Assembly: GCA_963771435.1 (NCBI GenBank)
Contig: CAVYTF010000009.1
Span: 1 to 64,000, forward strand
DNA: 64,000 bases
Reading direction: 5' to 3'
Source: CAVYTF01 sp963771435
GTDB lineage: Bacteria; Bacteroidota; Bacteroidia; Chitinophagales; Chitinophagaceae
Part shown: positions 26,080 through 34,850 of the stretch, in pieces
Position numbering within the stretch: position 1 is the stretch's first letter
How the letters are laid out: each line of letters opens with the position of its first letter
Translations under genes and position numbers: made by a program
The notes under the pieces: generated by a model
The model's database searches: none
Told to the model about the DNA's origin: nothing
What the model saw: the letters and a program-made list of their open reading frames with translations, nothing else

Positions 26080-29037
26080 TTATTGTATCACAACCTTATG
26101 AGTAGTAACATTACCGCTGGCATTAACTATTTTCAGGTAATAAATACCCGCTGATAATTGCGGAAGGCTTAACTGCTGTGTTTCATCGGTCATGGTGTAT
26201 TGCCGTAAAGTTTGCCCCTCTGCGTTCACAAAATAAAGGTTTAGCAATTGTGTATTGTTGCTAACTGTAACATTCAATACGTCTTTCGCAGGGTTTGGAG
26301 CAATAACAATTGAATTTGCTCCATAAAAAGTTAGGCTTCTCACAGCAGAATAAACAAAGCTGCCATCCTTATCCACATGCTTCAAACGGTAATAGTCTGT
26401 GCCGTTCAAAGGCGTAACATCAGTAAAGGAATAACTTTTTGATGTGCTGCTGTTTCCCAATGCGGCAACTGTGCCGATAGTTGAAAAATTGATACCATCA
26501 GTGCTTCTCTCCACTACAAATTTGTTTGTATTGATTTCCTGCAGAGTATTCCAGTTCAGCGCTCCTGTATTCCCCTTCTTTGCAGCTGTAAAATTACCCC
26601 ATACAACAGGAAAGGTTTCGCAGGAAGCAGGAACTGTAAAATCAACGGTCTGGTCAGTATAACTGTTTGAGCTCCCTTCAGAGGCATTGATGCCTACTCC
26701 ACGCCCCGCAAAGGCTTTCCATATAGAACAACTGTATTTCCCTCCGTATAATAAAGTATCCGCATTTAATATTGCATTTCTTCCATCCACAAATCCAGGG
26801 CTGCATGGCTGTAGCTTAAGTCCTTCATACATCAGTTTCATTGCCACAGTATTTCCTCCTGCTGCAGTCGCATCAAAAAAGTTGGTATTGATCAGACCAT
26901 CCTGTTGAATAATATCCCAGGTCATGTCCCACAGCATCGTTGTCCATATTTCTCCAATAGCATGTACCTCCCCTCCACTTGTTGCAACATCTGCATAAGT
27001 GTGCGGGTTGATGGTCATATTGGTAGAGTAAGGATATTCTCTTATTCCGCTTCCCGATGGGGTTTCTCCAATAACATATGTACCCAAAGGATGCGCTTTT
27101 GTTCCATCGGTCAACAATGCTTTGCTCCAGTCTGTTGTGATCATTATTGCATCATAATCGCTCCATCCCTCACCCATCTGCTCCGCGTTAGCAAGGCAGC
27201 TTGTATTAGAAGGCCCTCCCGTCAAACGGTTAGAAATACCATGCGTATATTCATGGCACATCACACCAGCGTCCATATCCCCGTCAATTTCAATAGCTGT
27301 CCCAGCTTTCAAAGTAACATTAACATTTACTTCATCTCTGATGGTACTGCCATCTGCCATGCTTATCATTACTGCAGGAATTGTGATGGTATTATCACTT
27401 CCTCCCATTACTATAGGAGCTTGTTGGGGTATGCTATCAACCATTATTACACCAATTGCTCCGGCAGCCTGGGCATTGTCAATTTTAGTAACAAATGTGC
27501 AGGTGCTCCTGTTTATCAATGCTATTTTGCCTTTCAAAGCTGCACTGTTACCTGCTGCTACACAGGCATTCTGATAGCCGTCTCCCTGATCAGAATAGTT
27601 AACAATATTAGCAGTTACAGGGCCAACATTGGCAAGAAGATTATTAGTGCTCAAAGCGCCTTCAACAGCTGTATAGGGCCCCGCAATGTCCGCCGGAGAA
27701 TTTACAACAAAATTGCCTGTGGCAACGCCCGACCAAAGAAACATTTGCATACGCGGGTTGCTTCCATCAACAGGAGTTGCAAAATTCGCATTATTAGTAC
27801 CAGAGCCATCCTGAGCATCGGCATACACAAAATCATTGCCTATCCCCTTTCTTCCCTGGTTGTCTGCCTGAAAATTTCCTGAAACCTCATCAAATCCATA
27901 TTGATAAGACATATCATGCATGATATTATTCCAGTAAAACAGATCAGTCATTGCAACATTTTTATTATTTGGTGTATTAGGCTGTTGGTTAAACTGCGGA
28001 ATATAATTAAAAGACAGTGTTGGCTCCGGCGTCAGCGAAGGAGCGGTCATATCGGGTATATTGTTCGCATCAGTATCGGTTGCCGCATATACATTGTTTC
28101 CACGGGTTGCATCATAATATGTTGTGCCGTCATAATTCCATAAAAGGGAGGTCGCGTTATTCCCAACTCCTGCTAAATTCCAGGGATCTGTTTGCAAAGA
28201 AGGCGTTCCGCCCGGAAAGCTTGGCGCTTCCACCGGAAAAGGCACAACATTGTAACTGGCTCCTGTAACTACTTCGGGGCCAAAATTATATTCCGCTTGT
28301 GCAGCTTCTGCATTAGTTCCTTTTTCAGAAATTACTCCTGTTTGAACAAGATTCCCTGCTTTTGCCGGCTTCGTCCAGTTACAGTTTACAGTCTCGTTGT
28401 CTTTACCCAAAATAGTTCCGTTCGTAGCGTCCACCTTAACATGCCAGTAATCTGAACTCCCGTTAGGCGCAACATACACTTGCCATCCAAGGGTCACCTT
28501 CCCGTCGGCCGTAGGATACCATAAAGGCGTTGTGGTAATATCTTCCTTTGAAATACCAAGCTTGCCAAACGAAAGGCTTTGCCCATCTTCTTTCAATGCC
28601 AATGCAAGAACAGGTTCTTGTAGCGACAGCTTCAAATGGACCGTGGCAGCCTTTACAGCATCTGCAGGCTGGACCTTTGCAACACCTTCGGGGCTATTTA
28701 CAACCGATTCCATATTTTGAATACGCCCACCGCTTAATGAAACCAGCTTGCCGTCTTTAAAAGCCATTACCTGCATGGTATTATACACATCAATGCCCTT
28801 AAAAGTTTGCGTTGCATACACCATAACAGCGCCGGATAGTTTATCTACATAGACATCGCTGACGCGCAGGTTCTGCTCGTCTTTTGCTGATAGATGGAGC
28901 CTGCCAGCATTCTGAGCAATCAGATCTGAAGCAGTTTGTTTTGATACTGTTTCCTGGGCCCCAACTTGTTGCCAAAGGCACAAAACAGGCATACAAACAA
29001 GAAAAAATAGTCTTAAAAAGTGGAATTTTTTTTGCAT
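26080..29037 (-). CDS. M36 (fungalysin-like) metallopeptidase with PA domain and T9SS sorting domain
   Basis: A secreted zinc endopeptidase of 985 residues. Order of parts: signal peptide (residues 1-27, ending VGAQ), an FTP/PepSY-type propeptide (about 30-220), and the M36 catalytic domain. Inserted in the latter is a protease-associated (PA) domain at about 455-590. The zinc site HEYTHGISNRL is near residue 600, with the third ligand Glu in the QMGEGWSDY stretch. A linker with fibronectin-like character (NWNTLQEINTNKFVVERSTD) leads to a C-terminal Por sorting domain ending in GNVTTHKVVIQ. It is exported by type IX secretion. The start at 29037 is preferred because it gives a clean signal peptide. 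Confidence 0.93.
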   Translation of the reverse strand: MQKKFHFLRLFFLVCMPVLCLWQQVGAQETVSKQTASDLIAQNAGRLHLSAKDEQNLRVSDVYVDKLSGAVMVYATQTFKGIDVYNTMQVMAFKDGKLVSLSGGRIQNMESVVNSPEGVAKVQPADAVKAATVHLKLSLQEPVLALALKEDGQSLSFGKLGISKEDITTTPLWYPTADGKVTLGWQVYVAPNGSSDYWHVKVDATNGTILGKDNETVNCNWTKPAKAGNLVQTGVISEKGTNAEAAQAEYNFGPEVVTGASYNVVPFPVEAPSFPGGTPSLQTDPWNLAGVGNNATSLLWNYDGTTYYDATRGNNVYAATDTDANNIPDMTAPSLTPEPTLSFNYIPQFNQQPNTPNNKNVAMTDLFYWNNIMHDMSYQYGFDEVSGNFQADNQGRKGIGNDFVYADAQDGSGTNNANFATPVDGSNPRMQMFLWSGVATGNFVVNSPADIAGPYTAVEGALSTNNLLANVGPVTANIVNYSDQGDGYQNACVAAGNSAALKGKIALINRSTCTFVTKIDNAQAAGAIGVIMVDSIPQQAPIVMGGSDNTITIPAVMISMADGSTIRDEVNVNVTLKAGTAIEIDGDMDAGVMCHEYTHGISNRLTGGPSNTSCLANAEQMGEGWSDYDAIMITTDWSKALLTDGTKAHPLGTYVIGETPSGSGIREYPYSTNMTINPHTYADVATSGGEVHAIGEIWTTMLWDMTWDIIQQDGLINTNFFDATAAGGNTVAMKLMYEGLKLQPCSPGFVDGRNAILNADTLLYGGKYSCSIWKAFAGRGVGINASEGSSNSYTDQTVDFTVPASCETFPVVWGNFTAAKKGNTGALNWNTLQEINTNKFVVERSTDGINFSTIGTVAALGNSSTSKSYSFTDVTPLNGTDYYRLKHVDKDGSFVYSAVRSLTFYGANSIVIAPNPAKDVLNVTVSNNTQLLNLYFVNAEGQTLRQYTMTDETQQLSLPQLSAGIYYLKIVNASGNVTTHKVVIQ

Positions 29038-29264
29038 AGCAATAATTTTTGATTTTGGGCTCAAATTAAATGGAAGAATCCAATTAACAAAAAATTAATG
29101 CAGATTTATTTTTTGCCCGATGAACTTAAGTGCTAAAAATGGAGTTACCTGCCAAAATGCGTTCTGGCGAAATAGTGGGGAGACCTGCCCCGGCCAAAGT
29201 GGTTTCAGGCTAGTTATGCGGGCATTGACAGGCGCTAAAGCGGGATACCGGATGGCTGTATAAT

Positions 29265-29363
29265 AGGGTTGAGTGGGCTTTGGATGGGAGCGAGGTGGGC
29301 TTTGAGTGGGAGTAGGGTCTCTATAAGGTCTCTATATTGTCTCTATAAGGTCTCTATAAGGGT
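29265..29363 (+). repeat. 11-bp-period repeat array, GTGGG plus TCTCTATAA type (copy 2)
   Basis: Eight consecutive 11-bp units: GAGTGGGCTTT, GGATGGGAGCG, AGGTGGGCTTT, GAGTGGGAGTA, then GGGTCTCTATA, AGGTCTCTATA, TTGTCTCTATA and AGGTCTCTATA. The same two-part module recurs at 51926-52027 with almost the same unit order. No protein could be encoded across it on either strand for long. Confidence 0.85.
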
Positions 29364-29655
29364 ATGGAAATAAAGATGAGAAAGGAGAAAAGGTTGAGGT
29401 TGAGTGCAATTTAGTTGAAAGTTGGCGGGCAACAAAATATTTATTGTTGAGGTGAAGTAAAAAGGTAAAAAGGGGCCTCATGTGCAGGTATTTAGAAAAG
29501 CAAATTAGTTAATAAAAAGACCCTGCTGTTGGTTTGTGTGGGATCGATCTGGGCAAGTGCCGCAAAACCGAGAATACCCAATACCTGTATAAAAGGAGAG
29601 GGAGGAAAAATGAAGGGCGCCGGGCAGACCTTGCAGCGAAGGAAAGTGTGAGTAT

Positions 29656-29735
29656 AAGCAGTTCAATTAATGAGCAGCCGCAATGTTCCTATACACAGGC
29701 TATGTTAAGAGATATTGCGGAGAAGGGAAAATATT
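29656..29735 (+). repeat. About 75-bp dispersed repeat, left copy
   Basis: It is about 80 percent identical by eye to 31583-31660, on the other side of the T9SS cargo gene. In one shared frame both read as SS-x-IN-x-QPQC, then T-x-AMLR, then EKG, suggesting an old coding fragment. See the finding on this pair. Confidence 0.65.
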
Positions 29736-29878
29736 TAATATTGCCTTAATATTAGATTTGAAGTTCCTGGTGCTTTTTATGACGGACAAGTATAGTAGGA
29801 GATATTAAATTACTTTGTTGTACTCGCAATTGCAGGAGTGGCACTCTAAACAATCTAAATACGTTCAATATATAAAGT

Positions 29879-31546
29879 ATGAAAAGATTTCTTGTTGTTG
29901 CCTTGTTAACCGTTTTTAGCAAAGCTTCGTTTGCTCAAAAACAAAATAATATCTGGTATTTTGGAGAATACACTGGCGTAAGTTTTAATTCAGGTATACC
30001 TGTAGCCTTAACGAATGGTGTGATGAACCAAGATGAAGGATGCGCCGTTATGTCTGATAATAACGGCAACCTTTTATTTTTTACTGATGGCGTTTCCGTC
30101 TGGAACCGAAACCTTGTAAAAATGCCCAATGGGACTGGGCTTAAAGGCAATAGCTCTACCACTCAATCAGCTTTAATAGTACCTGAACCAGGTAATTGCA
30201 ATGTATATTATATTTTTACAGCGCCGGCTCAAGATACCACTATCCCTCTATGCTATAATGTTGTAGACATGGCATTAGATGGAGGATTGGGAGATGTTAG
30301 TTCAAAAAATATTCCCCTGCATACCCCTGTAACCGAAAGGCTAACCGGTACTTTACAAAGCAATGGAGAAGATTATTGGATAGTTGCCCAAGCATACGGA
30401 AGCAATGAATTTTTAGCTTATTCTGTTACTTCTGCTGGCGTAAATACAACTCCAGTGACCTCATATTCCGGCCCTTTAATAAATGCTGCTAATGGTGGAG
30501 TATTTGATGTATTGGGGTATATGAAAATATCATCGGACGGGTCAAAACTTTGTTATACAAATACATTTGGAGACACAACCTCCCAATTATTTGATTTTAA
30601 TAATGTTACAGGTGTTGTGTCCGATAATGTGTCATTAGTTGATTTGATGGGATATGGCGTTGAGTTTTCCCCTGATAATAGTAAAGTATATGTTGCAACA
30701 GGTAATGACCCGTATATTATTACGCAGTATAACCTGTCTGCCGGTTCTCCCGCTGCTATTCAAAATTCTGCAACAGAAATTGTTAATGAATTGTATAATC
30801 AAGATACAACTGAACTTGAACGTGGTGGTGCATTAGAACTTGGACCCGATAATAAAATTTACTCAGATAGGGCAGAGTAGGACATACTAAGTGTTATTGC
30901 CCAACCCAATTTACTAGGCGCGCTTTGTAATTTTTCTGATACTGGTGTTGTATTAAATAACGAATGCCATTCTGGTTTGCCTAATAATATTAAAACATTT
31001 GGTTCGGACTGTTTGCTGCCGGTGGAGTTGCTGAACTTTTCTTATGACTTGGTTAATAAAACGGTGCAACTGAAATGGCAGACAGCGGAGGAGATAAGCA
31101 GTGACTATTTTGTGATAGAGAGGAGCGGGGACGGGGTGAACTTTACTGCTATTGGGAAAGAGGCGGCAGCAGGGAACAGCGGGAGCCTGAAGCAGTATGG
31201 GTTTGTTGATGAGGAGCCGCTGGCGGTGAATTATTACCGGTTGAAAGAGGTGGACTTTAACGGGCACTTTATGTATTCGGATGTGCTGGTGGTGAAAATG
31301 GCGGGGGGTACGGCACTGACTATTATGCAGAACCCTGTGAGGAGTGTGCTGCTGGTGGAGGTGAACGGGGTTACGCAAACAAATGAGTTGGTTATTTATG
31401 ACTTTTCGGGGAGGAGGCTAGAGACAGTGAATCTGGGGAATGGAGTGCAGAGGGTTGATGTATCTAGTTTTCCGGCGGGGAGTTATGTGGTGGGGTTGGT
31501 GGAGGGCGATGTGGAGGTGGCGAGGGGGAGGTTTGTGAAGGAGTGA
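29879..31546 (+). pseudogene. Secreted T9SS cargo protein with an in-frame TAG (interrupted gene)
   Basis: One continuous frame of 556 codons encodes a signal peptide (MKRFLVVALLTVFSKASFAQ), a WD40/propeller-like domain of the type IWYFGEYTGVSFNSGIPVAL with SPDNSKVYV and GPDNKIY repeats, and a C-terminal fibronectin-like plus Por sorting domain (PVELLNFSYDLVNKTVQLKW onward, ending ARGRFVKE). Codon 334 (30878-30880) is TAG, after which the frame continues with DILSVIAQPN, exactly as relatives do. A single CAG to TAG change would explain it. As read, the product is a 333-residue secreted protein without the sorting signal. The last 500 bases are much richer in G than the first 1100, so the sorting module may have a different history. 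Confidence 0.8.
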
Positions 31547-31582
31547 GTTGTGGTGAGTGGTGAATGGTGAGTAGTGAGTACA

Positions 31583-31660
31583 AAGCAGTGCAATTAATGG
31601 GCAGCCACAATGTCCTTGCTGTACACGGGCTATGCTAAGAGGCATGGTGGAGAAGGGAGG
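31583..31660 (+). repeat. About 75-bp dispersed repeat, right copy
   Basis: This is the second copy of the repeat at 29656-29735. Here the shared frame continues as QPQC, PCC, TRAMLRGMVEKGG and then into a Lys-rich tail. It lies 37 bp after the stop of the T9SS cargo gene. Confidence 0.65.
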
Positions 31661-31736
31661 CACGAAGAGCACTAAGAAGACATGGAAGAAGCGCGGAAGC
31701 AATTGAACCACAATGGCCACAAAGAAATACCCATAA

Positions 31737-31763
31737 AGAGAAACTTAATTGCAAGCGGATAGT
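31737..31763 (+). repeat. Short repeat with AGAGAAACTTAATTGCAA, copy A
   Basis: The stretch AGAGAAACTTAATTGCAA followed by CGGATAGT is repeated at 33872-33900. Both copies lie just after genes, between converging or widely spaced transcripts, so they may be part of a dispersed intergenic element. Confidence 0.5.
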
Positions 31764-31771
31764 TATATTAT

Positions 31772-32614
31772 TCACAGCAAAAGGTGTACGTATAACCACA
31801 CGAAGGGCGTGGCGAGGAGGAGGGAATCGAAGCGGTCGAGGAAGCCGCCGTGGCCGGGCATGATGCTGCCGCTGTCTTTGAGATCTGCCATGCGTTTGAG
31901 CTTGCTTTCGAGGAGGTCGCCGAGGGTTCCGACAACGGCTGCAATGGAAGAGATGACGATGAGCGGCGTGTAGTCAGGGATGCCAAAAACATAATGGCCG
32001 AGTAAGGTAACGGTTGCGATGGCAAGGAGGGCGCCGCCTATGGTGCCTTCCCAGGTTTTCTTTGGGGATATGGGAGAGAAGGGCGTTTTGCCGATGAAGG
32101 AACCGACGATGTAGGCCATGGTATCGTTTATCCAGATGGATGCGATGAGGAAGAGGGGGATATGCCATGAAAAATAAGCGATATAAGTAGTGCGCAGGCT
32201 CATCATCAGCCCCCAACTTAAAGATATATAGAGGAGGCCCAGGATGGAATAATCAGTGTTTTTTATGCTGAAAAAGACCTCTGCAAGAATGGCTATTGCA
32301 AAGAGTGCTATCATTACCCAATAAGTTATTTGATGGAAGGGAATGTTGGCAAGCACGTAGGCGTTGTTTGTTGCCCAAAGCATAAAGACCCAGCCGGTAA
32401 GGATCACAGCGTATTTGTGGACGGCGTTGATGCGTTTGTAGGCAGGATCGATAGCTGCGATGAGTTTTTGATACTCCAGCCAGCAACCGAAATGGATAAT
32501 GGTGAATAAAAGGAGGAAGCTCCATTCATTGATGAGCAGGCCTGCGAGCATTATTATTACAAATACTATGGCGGTGAGCGTGCGTGTTTTGAATGTTTGT
32601 GCGCTGAAAGGCAT
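31772..32614 (-). CDS. cdsA: Phosphatidate cytidylyltransferase (CDP-diglyceride synthase)
   Basis: This membrane enzyme makes CDP-diacylglycerol from phosphatidate and CTP, the branch point of phospholipid synthesis. The protein is 280 residues with about eight membrane segments. The C-terminal CDS signature is clear: PISPKKTWEGTIGG near residue 180 and DSGSIMPGHGGFLDRFDSLL near residue 247, containing the conserved acidic and basic residues. No psd or pss gene is next to it. It is convergent with the T9SS cargo gene and divergent from the glycosyltransferase at 32699. Confidence 0.95.
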   Translation of the reverse strand: MPFSAQTFKTRTLTAIVFVIIMLAGLLINEWSFLLLFTIIHFGCWLEYQKLIAAIDPAYKRINAVHKYAVILTGWVFMLWATNNAYVLANIPFHQITYWVMIALFAIAILAEVFFSIKNTDYSILGLLYISLSWGLMMSLRTTYIAYFSWHIPLFLIASIWINDTMAYIVGSFIGKTPFSPISPKKTWEGTIGGALLAIATVTLLGHYVFGIPDYTPLIVISSIAAVVGTLGDLLESKLKRMADLKDSGSIMPGHGGFLDRFDSLLLATPFVWLYVHLLL

Positions 32615-32685
32615 GGGGAATGTTGAAAGCGTTTAAAAAGATGAAATTAAGGATAGCGCTGCAATAAACCCACCGCATGAGCTAA

Positions 32686-32693
32686 TATCTTTG
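32686..32693 (+). promoter_or_regulatory. Bacteroidota -7 promoter box (TATCTTTG)
   Basis: An exact TAnnTTTG match. It lies only 5 nt before the first ATG of the glycosyltransferase gene (32699), which would make a transcript with practically no leader. The second ATG at 32705 may then be the true start. Confidence 0.55.
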
Positions 32694-32698
32694 CGGTT

Positions 32699-33799
32699 AT
32701 GCGCATGGTTGTTGTTGGATATGGAAAAGGTGGACCGCAGGATAGCGACAAAAATAATGTGGTTCTTTTGTTGAAAGAACTTGCAAGACAGCAATCGTTT
32801 GAGGTTATTGAGGTGTTGGATGGTTCTGCTGTTAAAGCAAAGAAGTTGCCGAAGGCGTTCGTGCTGTTTTATTTTCACAAGAATAAAAGCCACTTATTGC
32901 TGAAGTGGCTGCATGAGGTGAAGTTGCCATCGTTGATGAAAAAGATAAATGCGGACATTGTGATCAGCCTTGATGGTTGCTGCAGCAAGACGCTTGAAGA
33001 GACACAGGCAATGTTTTTAAGCGATGTTGATCACCTGCATGAGGATAAAAAGAAAAGGAGCGCTGCAGAAAATTATAGTTTTAAAAACATGGGGTTGTTT
33101 TTAAACAAAGCGGCTTTGAGCATTGTTGACACAACGACTGCAAAAAAATATATAGAAGGGGAGTTCGGGATAAAAGGAGAGAAAATAGAAGTTGTTTATC
33201 CTATTGTGAGGGGTTGTTTTAAGCCTTGTGCGCCAGAGAGGAGGGAGAAAATAAAAGCGCAATATGCGGAGGGGAAGGAATATTTTTTATCTGTTGGCGA
33301 GGGGGGAGTGGAGGGTTTTGTGAATATCCTAAAGGCATTTTCGGTGTTTAAAAAATGGCAGCAAAGCAATATGAAACTGCTGGTTGTGTATAAGGGAGAG
33401 AAAGGGAGGGTGTTGGAGGAAAAATTGGTGTCGTATAAATACAGGAATGATGTGAAGCTGGTTGACAATGCGGAAGGAGATGAATATGCGGAGATGCTTT
33501 CGGGGGCGTATGGTATGATGGATCATTCGGGGAAAGGGGAAGATGTTATGACCGTTTTAGAGGCATTGCGATGTGGTGTTCCTGTGATCTCTTTGCAAAA
33601 GGAAAGACTGACTGCTATGTGCGATAGTGGGATATTGTATGCCGCAAGCGGAGAGCCACAAAGTTTTGGCAAACAGATGATACAGTTGTATAAAGATGAG
33701 AAATTGAGAAATGAGATGGCAGAGGCGGCATTAAGAGAAGCGGCGAAGTTTGATGTGGAGGAGAATGCGATGAGGTTGTGGAAGTTTGTTGACAGATGA
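32699..33799 (+). CDS. Glycosyltransferase, GT4-like (group 1)
   Basis: A 366-residue protein of the GT-B fold. The N-terminal half opens with MRMVVVGYGKGGPQDSDKNN, a compact nucleotide-fold strand and loop. The C-terminal half has the typical GT4 sequence YFLSVGEGGVEGFVNILKAF near residue 203 and a sugar-nucleotide site with GKGEDVMTVLEALRCGVPVI near residue 277, where the second Glu is the family's E-x7-E type acid. It probably adds a sugar to a lipid or surface glycan; donor and acceptor are unknown. It is a single gene, divergent from cdsA. Family assignment is good, the function is not. Confidence 0.8.
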   Translation: MRMVVVGYGKGGPQDSDKNNVVLLLKELARQQSFEVIEVLDGSAVKAKKLPKAFVLFYFHKNKSHLLLKWLHEVKLPSLMKKINADIVISLDGCCSKTLEETQAMFLSDVDHLHEDKKKRSAAENYSFKNMGLFLNKAALSIVDTTTAKKYIEGEFGIKGEKIEVVYPIVRGCFKPCAPERREKIKAQYAEGKEYFLSVGEGGVEGFVNILKAFSVFKKWQQSNMKLLVVYKGEKGRVLEEKLVSYKYRNDVKLVDNAEGDEYAEMLSGAYGMMDHSGKGEDVMTVLEALRCGVPVISLQKERLTAMCDSGILYAASGEPQSFGKQMIQLYKDEKLRNEMAEAALREAAKFDVEENAMRLWKFVDR

Positions 33800-33871
33800 C
33801 GGATGACAGATGATGGATAATGTGAAGAGTATGACCTCAAAGGGGACAAACGAACACACACAAAGGACACA

Positions 33872-33900
33872 TAGAGAAACTTAATTGCAAAAATCGGATA
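33872..33900 (+). repeat. Short repeat with AGAGAAACTTAATTGCAA, copy B
   Basis: The second copy of the motif at 31737-31763, 70 bp after the glycosyltransferase stop. Preceding bases 33840-33871 are CA-rich (AAACGAACACACACAAAGG), also a common feature of such intergenic elements. Confidence 0.5.
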
Positions 33901-33940
33901 GTATTGTTTTTTAACAATATTGCTTGCGTTATTTGATGCT

Positions 33941-33948
33941 TAACTTTG
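33941..33948 (+). promoter_or_regulatory. Bacteroidota -7 promoter box (TAACTTTG)
   Basis: An exact TAnnTTTG match, 26 bp upstream of the gldC ATG at 33975. A TTGC-type element at about 33920-33924 is at a suitable distance to be the -33 box. Confidence 0.65.
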
Positions 33949-33974
33949 CGGCGTATTAAATATATTTATAAAAC

Positions 33975-34313
33975 ATGGAGGTTTCAAGAATTACAATTGA
34001 TGTACATTTAGATGAGAATAAAGTGCCTGAGCAAATTTTGTGGAACGCAAGCGCCACTACTGCAGACACGCAACAGAAAGCAAAGGCGATGATGCTTGCT
34101 TTTTGGGACGGGGCGGACAAAAGCGCGTTGAGGATCGATCTATGGTCGAAAGAAATGATGGTGGATGAAATGGCTGATTTTTATTACCAGACGTTTATTA
34201 CTATGGCAGATAGTTTTTCCCGCGCGACAGGGCAGCAAAAGCTTTCAGAGGAATTGAAGGATTTCGCGAAGGAGTTTAACAGGAAGTTCAGGGAAACGCA
34301 GGTGAAGGTTTGA
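33975..34313 (+). CDS. gldC: Gliding motility protein GldC
   Basis: The protein is 112 residues and begins with EVSRITIDVHLDENKVPEQI, the usual GldC opening, and has the KSALRIDLWSKEMMVDEMAD segment near residue 49. GldC is a small cytoplasmic protein of unknown biochemical role, found with gliding genes of Bacteroidota. It is not embedded in a gld operon here; gldB is not in the window. In species that do not glide it is retained as well, so motility should not be assumed. A consensus promoter box precedes it. Confidence 0.88.
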   Translation: MEVSRITIDVHLDENKVPEQILWNASATTADTQQKAKAMMLAFWDGADKSALRIDLWSKEMMVDEMADFYYQTFITMADSFSRATGQQKLSEELKDFAKEFNRKFRETQVKV

Positions 34314-34388
34314 GGTTTGTAGTTGACAGATGTTAGATGACGGTTGACAGACATGCAGATAAAATATTTATCACTAAAATAAAAAACG

Positions 34389-34841
34389 ATGAGCTTAGAA
34401 GAAAAAATAATGGCGGAAATGAAAGATGCGATGAAGGCGAAGGATGAAGCGGGGTTGCGTGGATTGAGGGCTGTGAAAGCGGAAATAATTAAGGCGAAGA
34501 CCGAGCCGGGGTTTAGCGGGCATATTTCTGAAGACACAGAGATGAAACTGTTGCAGCGCCTTGTGAAGCAACGAAAAGATTCGCTTGATATATTTCAAAA
34601 ACAGAACAGGGCGGATCTTGCAAAAAAGGAAGAAGAGGAAATTGCTGTAATAGAGAAGTTTTTGCCAAAGCAGTTGAGTGAAGCCGAGTTGAAAGAAGAG
34701 TTGAAGAAGATCATTGCAGCTACCGGGGCTTCGTCACCGGCCGATATGGGGAAGGTGATGGGAGCGGCGAGCAAGCAGCTTGCGGGGAAAGCGGACGGGA
34801 AAGCGATCTCTGCTGCCGTGAAGGAACTGTTGCAGCCATAA
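34389..34841 (+). CDS. GatB/YqeY domain-containing protein
   Basis: A 150-residue, highly charged helical protein of the YqeY family: SLEEKIMAEMKDAMKAKDEA at the start, EIIKAKTEPGFSG near residue 50, and VIEKFLPKQLSEAELKEELK near residue 91. These proteins share the GatB tail domain that binds tRNA, but stand-alone forms are not known to be amidotransferases, so its job is unclear. It lies 10 bp before the cvpA-like gene and 75 bp after gldC, so it may be cotranscribed with cvpA. Confidence 0.9.
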   Translation: MSLEEKIMAEMKDAMKAKDEAGLRGLRAVKAEIIKAKTEPGFSGHISEDTEMKLLQRLVKQRKDSLDIFQKQNRADLAKKEEEEIAVIEKFLPKQLSEAELKEELKKIIAATGASSPADMGKVMGAASKQLAGKADGKAISAAVKELLQP

Positions 34842-34850
34842 GCAGGGACT

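Larger units (their letters stand above)
29065..29878. other. Long non-coding gap with repeats upstream of the T9SS cargo gene
   Basis: These 814 bases hold the 11-bp-period array (29265-29363) and a copy of a 75-bp repeat (29656-29735). A 71-codon plus-strand frame at 29534-29749 spans the latter but has no recognisable family, and I do not call it a gene. Promoters for the two flanking divergent genes must also be here. Confidence 0.6.

Noticed and set aside
29534..29749. Possible small gene of 71 codons
   Set aside because: It covers a dispersed repeat, has no recognisable domain or ribosome binding site, and only the repeat part is shared with the second copy.
33786..34350. TGACAGATGACGG-type short repeats after the glycosyltransferase and gldC genes
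   Set aside because: The stretches at about 33790-33815 and 34322-34350 share GACAGATG and GATGACGG words, but they are too short and simple to separate from low complexity.
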